From an uncultured Clostridia bacterium (GTDB taxonomy: Bacteria > Bacillota > Clostridia > Lachnospirales > Lachnospiraceae): DNA of 11,028 nucleotides. The translations under genes were made by a program, and so were the position numbers. Location of the stretch: positions 1 through 11,028 of the forward strand of contig CALASV010000054.1 in NCBI GenBank assembly GCA_937888895.1, in the 5' to 3' direction. This document shows, one piece after another, positions 6,769 to 11,028 of this stretch; positions within the stretch are counted from its first letter, which is position 1, and the number at the start of each line of letters is the position of its first letter. The notes under the pieces are model-generated. The model saw only the letters and a list, made by a program, of their open reading frames with translations, had not been told where the DNA came from and made no database searches.

Positions 6769-7266
6769 ATGTTGGAGAAATTAATTAACACACTAAAGTA
6801 TGGCAGTGTTAAAACAAAACGAAAAATTTATACAATATTAGGTTTTTTTATTGTAGGAATAGGTCTTTTGATAGCATCTATTGTACTTAGCAATTGGATA
6901 TTTGGTATTTTGGCAGCAGCTGTTATTTTTATAGATGGTTTGATTTTAGCAAATACTTCTTTTGAACAAAAGTCAATATCTGTAAAAAAAGGAGGTAAAT
7001 TAGAAAAAGAATTAAAGAAGGAAGAGGAAGAAGAGCCAGGTGCATTAGAGTGGTTATCTAGTGAAAAGAAAGAGAAGAAAGAAAAAAAAATAGAAGATGA
7101 AGAACCGGGTGCATTAGAGTGGCTATCTAGTGAAAAGAGAGAGAAGAAAGAAAAAAAAGAGGAAGAAAGTCTATTAGCACAGTATGATGATAAAAAGCTT
7201 AAGAAACTTTTTGTAAAGTATAAAGTAAAAAAGGTCCATACAAAAAATATACCAAGGAAAAAATAG
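6769..7266 (+). CDS. Unrecognised small membrane protein with a charged tail bearing two 23-residue repeats
   Basis: I do not recognise this 165-residue protein. Residues 1-20 are basic. Two hydrophobic segments (about 21-40 and 42-64) form a membrane hairpin, so both ends are probably cytoplasmic. The rest is highly charged: a Lys/Glu tail with two near-identical 23-residue units (85-107 and 108-130), each containing EEPGALEWLSSEK followed by a run of Lys and Glu. The last 30 residues are strongly basic (KKLKKLFVKYKVKKVH). The identical EPGALEWLSSEK core stands out from low-complexity flanks and may be a binding motif presented twice on a flexible or helical stalk. The ATG at 6769 has GGAAAGGGA about 8 bases upstream. 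The next gene follows after 5 bases, so the two are probably cotranscribed. Confidence 0.75.
   Translation: MLEKLINTLKYGSVKTKRKIYTILGFFIVGIGLLIASIVLSNWIFGILAAAVIFIDGLILANTSFEQKSISVKKGGKLEKELKKEEEEEPGALEWLSSEKKEKKEKKIEDEEPGALEWLSSEKREKKEKKEEESLLAQYDDKKLKKLFVKYKVKKVHTKNIPRKK
7021..7158 (+). repeat. Two tandem 69-bp coding repeats
   Basis: Units 7021-7089 and 7090-7158 encode the 23-residue repeats of the preceding membrane protein. They are nearly identical in the GGTGCATTAGAGTGG core and in AAAGAGAAGAAAGAA-type tracts. Differences are a few substitutions, some synonymous (CCA/CCG, TTA/CTA). An in-frame period of 69 bp fits expansion or contraction by slippage or recombination without frame loss. 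Confidence 0.9.
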
Positions 7267-7271
7267 AGATT

Positions 7272-7919
7272 ATGCTTTACAAATACAAAGTAAAGGAAGA
7301 ACATCGAAGGGTAATGATTGATTTTTGTATGCCATTTCGTATCAGACAGTGTCCGGCGTACATATGGAAAGATAAGAAAAATTTGTATTTTCTTTTGTTA
7401 GAGAAAGAAGCACGTATGATAAAATTTCCTTGTAAGGATATAGGGGATATTATAGTGCGACGTGGAGTTTTGGCAAGACCAGCAGATGAATATCAAGAGT
7501 TACAAGAAAATCGTATGATACATATGATATTTGGAAACCTCTTACCAAAATATTATCAAAAAGAAAAATCTTATCGAAAAGAATATCAAAAAAATTTATA
7601 TTCTGTTGGTTCGGGAATTTGGTGTACTTCGGGTTCTGTTAGTAATATGTTAAAAATATTACCAAGCAAGTTTTCATTAGAAGACAATCGATTAGATAGT
7701 ATGAATAGTTATTATAAAGAGATTTATATTGCAAGAATACTTTTTTTTGATGGTATTTTAAGTCCAAAACAATATAAAGAAAAAGTACTAGAAATACTTT
7801 CGACACTTGTAAAGTCTGATTTGTCGAATAGTACAATTCAAGATTATTTATCACAAATGATGATGACAGGATTACTTCCAAAAGAATATGTTGATTTTGC
7901 ACTTTCGAAACGAAGATAG
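7272..7919 (+). CDS. Unrecognised soluble protein (215 residues)
   Basis: I do not recognise this protein. It has no signal peptide or clear membrane helix. The first ~75 residues alternate hydrophobic and charged positions in short strands (YIWKDKKNLYFLLLEKEARMIKFP), suggesting a small beta domain. The middle is rich in Tyr, Lys and Glu (KYYQKEKSYRKEYQKNLY). The C-terminal ~70 residues look helical and acidic-basic mixed. The ATG at 7272 lies 5 bases after the previous stop with only a weak site (AAGGAAAAAATAGAG), so translation is probably coupled to that gene. An in-frame ATG at 7314 is an alternative start. Codon use matches the neighbours. It is the second gene of a likely two-gene unit and is followed by a terminator, which supports it being real. 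A partner of the membrane protein is a guess. Confidence 0.75.
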   Translation: MLYKYKVKEEHRRVMIDFCMPFRIRQCPAYIWKDKKNLYFLLLEKEARMIKFPCKDIGDIIVRRGVLARPADEYQELQENRMIHMIFGNLLPKYYQKEKSYRKEYQKNLYSVGSGIWCTSGSVSNMLKILPSKFSLEDNRLDSMNSYYKEIYIARILFFDGILSPKQYKEKVLEILSTLVKSDLSNSTIQDYLSQMMMTGLLPKEYVDFALSKRR

Positions 7920-7924
7920 TTGAT

Positions 7925-7970
7925 AAGAAGGTTTAGTTTCCATTTTTAGGTAATAGAACCTTTTTTTATA
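7925..7970 (+). terminator. Intrinsic terminator after the two unknown genes
   Basis: An outer stem built on AAGGTT (7928-7933) and AACCTT (7957-7962) is extended by A-U and G-U pairs to 7925 and 7965. An internal loop (TAG against TAG) and a short inner stem (TTTCC against GGTAA, one mismatch) follow. A run of seven T (7961-7967) comes immediately after. It starts 6 bases past the stop codon. Confidence 0.75.
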
Positions 7971-7979
7971 AATTTTTTG

Positions 7980-8008
7980 TTGACAATACTCGTATAATTG
8001 TATACAAT
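7980..8008 (+). promoter_or_regulatory. Strong sigma-A promoter of the citrate synthase/isocitrate dehydrogenase operon, with a palindrome over -10
   Basis: A perfect TTGACA (7980-7985), a 17-bp spacer and TACAAT (8003-8008) form the best promoter in the window. A perfect 12-bp palindrome, ATTGTATACAAT (7997-8008), covers the -10 box and could be a repressor site. Transcription should begin near 8015, which makes the ATG at 8017 nearly leaderless and favours the ATG at 8053 as the real start. Confidence 0.85.
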
Positions 8009-8052
8009 AGAACGAAATGAAAAATAAAGAGAAAAAAAGAGAGGGTACTAAA

Positions 8053-9456
8053 ATGCAAAGTCGTAGAGTTTATATTAATCCTCATAATAATTTACTTTCA
8101 TTAGAGGAAAAAATTTATGAATTAGTGGATGTGAAAGACCCAAATGTGTTCCGTAATCTGTTTCCATATAGTGAAGTTCCAAAGATTGCGTTTAATGACC
8201 GAATTGTGCCACATTGTTTCCCAGAAGAAATTTGGATTACAGATACAACATTCCGTGATGGACAACAATCGAGAGCACCTTATACTCCAGAACAGATTGT
8301 AACAATTTATGATTATTTACATAAACTTGGTGGTCCAAATGGTTTAATTCGCCAGAGTGAATTTTTTGTATATAGTAAAAAAGATAGAGATGCATTGTAT
8401 AAATGTATGGAGCGCGGTTATCAGTTCCCAGAATGTACGACATGGATTCGTGCTAGTAAAAAGGATTTTGAATTAGTAAAAGAAATTGGTATTAAAGAAA
8501 CAGGTATTTTAGTAAGTTGTTCCGATTACCATATTTTCTATAAAATGAAAATGACAAGAGCACAGGCAATGCAACATTATTTAAATGTAGTAAGAGAATG
8601 TTTAGAAACTGGTATTGCTCCAAGATGTCATTTAGAAGATATTACTCGTTCTGATATTCATGGCTTTGTTATTCCATTTTGTTTTGAATTGATGAAATTA
8701 GGAATGGAATATGGTATTCCAGTAAAGATTCGTGCTTGTGATACGATGGGTTATGGTGTAAACTTCCCAGGTGCAGTAATTCCTCGTTCCGTACAGGGTA
8801 TTATTTATGGTTTAATGGTGCATGCAGGTGTACCTTCTGAGTTATTAGAATGGCATGGACATAATGACTTCTATAAAGCAGTAAGTAACTCTACAACAGC
8901 TTGGTTATATGGTGCTTCTGGTGTTAACTGTTCCTTATTTGGTATTGGTGAACGTACAGGTAATACACCATTAGAGGCAATGGTATTTGAATATGCTCAG
9001 TTAAAGGGTACTTTAGATGGAATGGATACTACAGTAATTACAGAACTTGCAGAGTACTTTAAAAAGGAAATCGGTTATGTCATTCCATCTCGTACACCTT
9101 TTGTTGGTGCAAACTTTAATGTTACAAGAGCAGGTATTCATGCAGATGGTTTATTAAAGAATGAAGAAATTTATAATATTTTTGATACAGAAAAATTCTT
9201 AAATCGTCCAGTATTAGTAGCTGTATCCAATACTTCTGGTTTAGCAGGTATTGCTCATTGGATGAATACGGTATTCAAATTAAAGGGTGATGATGCATTA
9301 GATAAGAGTCATCCACTTGTTGTAGAATTAAAAGCTTGGGTAGATGAACAATATGAAGGTGGTCGTGTTACTGTAATTACAGATAGAGAACTTTCTGCAC
9401 AGATTCAGGCACGTCAGGCAAAGCATGGTGTAAATTTACCACCTATTACAGAATAG
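8053..9456 (+). CDS. Re-citrate synthase-like enzyme (homocitrate/isopropylmalate synthase superfamily)
   Basis: The enzyme is expected to condense acetyl-CoA with oxaloacetate to citrate with Re-face stereochemistry, as in Clostridium kluyveri, and is unrelated to the usual GltA fold. The 467 residues form a DRE-TIM (HMGL-like) barrel: ITDTTFRDGQQ (62-72) carries the metal-binding Asp and catalytic Arg, HGHND (268-272) gives two metal-binding His, and GIGERTGNTPLE (297-308) and RAGIHADG (359-366) are family motifs. The Re-citrate synthase style shows in GGPNGLIRQSEFF (93-105), SCSDYHIF (155-162) and PRCHLEDITRSD (190-201). The start at 8053 has AGAGAGGG 7 bases upstream. An upstream ATG at 8017 lies at the expected transcript start and has no ribosome site. 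Isocitrate dehydrogenase follows 23 bases later, which supports citrate rather than homocitrate or isopropylmalate as the product. Specificity is inferred from resemblance and context. Confidence 0.87.
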   Translation: MQSRRVYINPHNNLLSLEEKIYELVDVKDPNVFRNLFPYSEVPKIAFNDRIVPHCFPEEIWITDTTFRDGQQSRAPYTPEQIVTIYDYLHKLGGPNGLIRQSEFFVYSKKDRDALYKCMERGYQFPECTTWIRASKKDFELVKEIGIKETGILVSCSDYHIFYKMKMTRAQAMQHYLNVVRECLETGIAPRCHLEDITRSDIHGFVIPFCFELMKLGMEYGIPVKIRACDTMGYGVNFPGAVIPRSVQGIIYGLMVHAGVPSELLEWHGHNDFYKAVSNSTTAWLYGASGVNCSLFGIGERTGNTPLEAMVFEYAQLKGTLDGMDTTVITELAEYFKKEIGYVIPSRTPFVGANFNVTRAGIHADGLLKNEEIYNIFDTEKFLNRPVLVAVSNTSGLAGIAHWMNTVFKLKGDDALDKSHPLVVELKAWVDEQYEGGRVTVITDRELSAQIQARQAKHGVNLPPITE

Positions 9457-9479
9457 TGAGATAAAAGGAGTACATAATA

Positions 9480-10625
9480 ATGGATTATAGTAATCAGATT
9501 GCACAAGCAAAAGAAGCATTTGGCAAGTTATTAGAAGAACAGTTAAAGCGTGTAGAAGCTATGAAGGCACAAGGAGATTTCCTTGATTATGCTAGTTTAG
9601 ATACAATTAAAATTGGTGTATGTGGTGGTGATGGTATTGGTCCTGCCATTACAGCACAAGCACAGAGAATTTTAGAATATTTATTAGCAGACGAAGTAAA
9701 GTCTGGTAAAGTAGAATTTAAAGTAATTGATGGTTTAACAATTGAACGTAGAGTAGCAGAAAATGCAGCAATTCCAGCAGATGTATTAGAAGAATTGAAA
9801 GAATGTCATGTTATTTTGAAAGGACCTACAACTACACCTAGAAAAGGCGACCCATGGCCAAACGTAGAAAGTGCAAATGTAGCTATGAGAAAAGCACTTG
9901 ATTTATTTGCGAATGTTCGTCCAGTACGTATTCCAGAACAGGGCATTGATTGGACGTTCTATCGTGAAAATACAGAAGGTGCTTATGCAGTAGGTAGCAA
10001 AGGTGTTCATGTTACAGAAGATTTAGGTGTTGACTTTACTGTAGTAACAACGCAAGGTTGTGAACGTATTATTCGTGCAGCATTTGAATATGCAAAGGCA
10101 AACAATAAAACAAGAGTAACAGCTGTAACAAAAGCAAATATTATTAAGACAACCGATGGTAAGTTCTTAGATATTTTTAGAGAAATCGCAAAAGATTATC
10201 CAGATATTACAGCAGATGACTGGTATATTGATATTATGACTGCGAAGTTAATTGATGAAAAGAGACGTAGAGATTTCCAAGTATTAGTTCTTCCAAATCT
10301 TTATGGTGATATCATCACAGATGAAGCTGCTGAAATTCAGGGCGGAGTGGGAACTGCCGGAAGTGCAAATATCGGGGATCAATATGCCATGTTCGAAGCC
10401 ATTCATGGAAGTGCACCCCGCATGATTGAAGACGGACTGGCCGAATACGCCAATCCGTCCAGCCTGCTGAAGGCGGCAGAAATGATGCTGCGTCACATCG
10501 GTTATGGCGGCAAAGCAGATAAACTGGCAGACGCACTGACAGCATGTGCAGCCAAAGCCCCTACCGGTTTTGCAGATGGCAATACCTGCAAGGCCTTTGC
10601 AGATGAAATCATGACCTTCATCTAA
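9480..10625 (+). CDS. icd: Isocitrate dehydrogenase (isocitrate/isopropylmalate dehydrogenase family), mosaic gene
   Basis: It oxidatively decarboxylates isocitrate to 2-oxoglutarate. Motifs over 381 residues: GGDGIGP (49-55), KGPTTTP (114-120), the substrate block SANVAMRKALDLFANVRPV (131-149; Ser131, Asn133, Arg137, Arg147), YRENTEG (161-167), Lys218 in TKANIIK, metal Asp277 and Asp281 in NLYGDIITDE, and the cofactor loop EAIHGSAP (306-313). The residue after SAP is Arg, neither the Lys-Tyr of E. coli NADP enzyme nor the Asp of NAD enzymes, so cofactor choice is open. AAAAGGAG sits 9 bases before the ATG. The gene is odd: from about residue 277 the DNA jumps from about 33% to about 53% GC. 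All 20 leucine codons before that point are TTA, TTG or CTT, and all six after it are CTG. The frame is intact, so the protein may be functional, but it joins DNA of two origins. Confidence 0.92.
   Translation: MDYSNQIAQAKEAFGKLLEEQLKRVEAMKAQGDFLDYASLDTIKIGVCGGDGIGPAITAQAQRILEYLLADEVKSGKVEFKVIDGLTIERRVAENAAIPADVLEELKECHVILKGPTTTPRKGDPWPNVESANVAMRKALDLFANVRPVRIPEQGIDWTFYRENTEGAYAVGSKGVHVTEDLGVDFTVVTTQGCERIIRAAFEYAKANNKTRVTAVTKANIIKTTDGKFLDIFREIAKDYPDITADDWYIDIMTAKLIDEKRRRDFQVLVLPNLYGDIITDEAAEIQGGVGTAGSANIGDQYAMFEAIHGSAPRMIEDGLAEYANPSSLLKAAEMMLRHIGYGGKADKLADALTACAAKAPTGFADGNTCKAFADEIMTFI
10300..10345 (+). other. Compositional breakpoint inside the isocitrate dehydrogenase gene
   Basis: Hand counts give 98 G+C in 10021-10320 and 158 in 10321-10620. 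The first foreign-looking codons are ATC ATC at Ile278-Ile279 and CAG GGC at Gln287-Gly288. The join lies in the very conserved NLYGDIITDEAAEIQGG segment, where two species can share DNA similarity. Higher GC continues past the gene (terminator stem almost pure GC, next gene about 39%). It is either a recombination endpoint or an assembly join. Confidence 0.85.
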
Positions 10626-10648
10626 TACAATTCTCATAACAAAGAGAG

Positions 10649-10680
10649 TGCCCGGCCCAAATGCGCGGCCGGGTGTTTTC
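10649..10680 (+). terminator. GC-rich intrinsic terminator after isocitrate dehydrogenase
   Basis: CCCGGCC (10651-10657) pairs perfectly with GGCCGGG (10667-10673), extended by two G-U pairs, around a 9-base loop. TGTTTTCTGTTT follows. Its GC-rich stem differs in style from the AT-rich hairpins earlier in the window. Confidence 0.9.
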
Positions 10681-10702
10681 TGTTTCAAAATAAAATGCTC
10701 TC

Positions 10703-10731
10703 TTGGATGAATTCCTTTACTGTGATAAAAT
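10703..10731 (+). promoter_or_regulatory. Candidate promoter of the LURP-one-related gene
   Basis: TTGGAT (10703-10708), a 17-bp spacer and TAAAAT (10726-10731) lie 35 bases before the ATG, placing the start of transcription near 10738. The -35 match is partial. Confidence 0.5.
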
Positions 10732-10766
10732 AATAAAAAGGAGCATGTGAAAGGAAGGGGAATGAA

Positions 10767-11028
10767 ATGAAACTTATCCTGAAAGAAAAGATTTTATCCA
10801 TTTTGGACAGCTTTAATGTTTATGACGAAAGTGACGACATTGTCTTTAAAGTCAAAGGAAAGGTGGCGCTAACACACAAAACGGCTATTTACGATGCGAA
10901 AGGCCGGGAAGTAGGTATGGTTAAAGAAAAAATCATCGATATTCTTCCGACTTTCGGCCTGTATAAGGATGGAGAAAAAGTAGGCGAATGTAAGAAAAAG
11001 ATTTCCTTGATTAAACCTAAATTTGAAG
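10767..11028 (+). CDS. LURP-one-related (YxjI-like) protein, N-terminal part, cut by the window edge
   Basis: Eighty-seven complete codons are present and the frame is open to the edge. The short beta-strand repeats, with NVYDESDDIVFKVKGKV (17-33), AIYDAKGREVGMVKEK (40-55) and KKISLIKPKF (77-86), match the LURP-one-related family (PF04525), a tubby-like fold found in Bacillus YxjI. Family members are about 160-200 residues, so roughly half is seen. Bacterial members have no settled function; membrane or phospholipid binding has been suggested for the fold. The ATG at 10767 has GGAAGGGG (10753-10760) 6 bases upstream; an ATG at 10762 is in another frame. Base composition is higher in GC (about 39%) than the genes before 10300, consistent with the second source seen in the preceding gene. 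Confidence 0.8.
   Translation, partial: MKLILKEKILSILDSFNVYDESDDIVFKVKGKVALTHKTAIYDAKGREVGMVKEKIIDILPTFGLYKDGEKVGECKKKISLIKPKFE

Noticed and set aside
6828..7304. 158-residue minus-strand frame rich in Ser and Phe
   Set aside because: It is the antisense of the Lys/Glu repeat codons (AAA/GAA read as TTT/TTC), with no ribosome site and no family resemblance.
7215..7305. Short similarity KYKVKKVH at the end of the first unknown protein and KYKVKEEH at the start of the second
   Set aside because: Eight residues in Lys-rich, A-rich DNA with limited base identity; most likely chance rather than a duplication or a split gene.
8017..8052. Earlier ATG for the citrate synthase gene
   Set aside because: The promoter places transcription start near 8015, leaving no leader. 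The added residues are almost all Lys and Glu, encoded by the purine-rich ribosome-site region.
10284..10688. 134-residue minus-strand frame and a nested 76-residue frame over the GC-rich end of isocitrate dehydrogenase
   Set aside because: Open frames opposite GC-rich coding DNA are common, and it starts beyond the terminator hairpin. The plus-strand frame is clearly the enzyme.

Overview
The window is low-GC bacterial DNA that looks like a Gram-positive anaerobe of the class Clostridia, probably near Lachnospiraceae. The reasons are strong AGGAGG-type ribosome binding sites, sigma-A-like promoters, TTA-rich leucine codons, a Cys/Gly/Asn-rich small protein of a kind common in that group, and a Re-type citrate synthase next to an isocitrate dehydrogenase. 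By hand count the DNA is about 33% GC in the 300 bases before position 10320. No rRNA, tRNA, CRISPR array, transposase or phage gene is visible.

Layout. Positions 1-404 (minus) hold the N-terminal part of a membrane-anchored polysaccharide deacetylase, divergent from aroC (595-1773), chorismate synthase. A hairpin terminator between convergent genes separates aroC from a 91-residue, 18-cysteine membrane protein on the minus strand (1825-2100). That small gene has a promoter-like sequence resembling the sporulation sigma-K/sigma-E type. Next is a four-gene operon (2413-6697): an ABC ATPase, an ABC-2 permease, a GldG-like extracytoplasmic protein and a DUF4340 protein. Together these look like a Gld-type ABC export or envelope complex. 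After a hairpin come two genes I do not recognise (6769-7266 and 7272-7919). The first carries two near-identical 23-residue charged repeats. A terminator closes this pair.

A strong promoter (TTGACA, 17 bp, TACAAT) then drives a Re-citrate synthase-like enzyme (8053-9456) and an isocitrate dehydrogenase (9480-10625). With an aconitase encoded elsewhere, they would form the oxidative half-TCA branch to 2-oxoglutarate and glutamate. After a GC-rich terminator the window ends inside a LURP-one-related (YxjI-like) gene.

The most striking anomaly is inside the isocitrate dehydrogenase gene. Near position 10310 the composition jumps from about 33% to about 53% GC and leucine codons switch from TTA to only CTG, while the reading frame and motifs stay intact. 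The gene is therefore a mosaic of two sources, made either by homologous recombination or by a chimeric assembly join. I cannot decide between these from the sequence, and linkage of the last ~700 bases to the rest should be treated with caution.

I see no clear new defence or mobile system. The best candidates for undescribed biology are the duplicated Cys-rich membrane protein with its possible sporulation promoter, and the two-gene unknown module behind the Gld-like operon.
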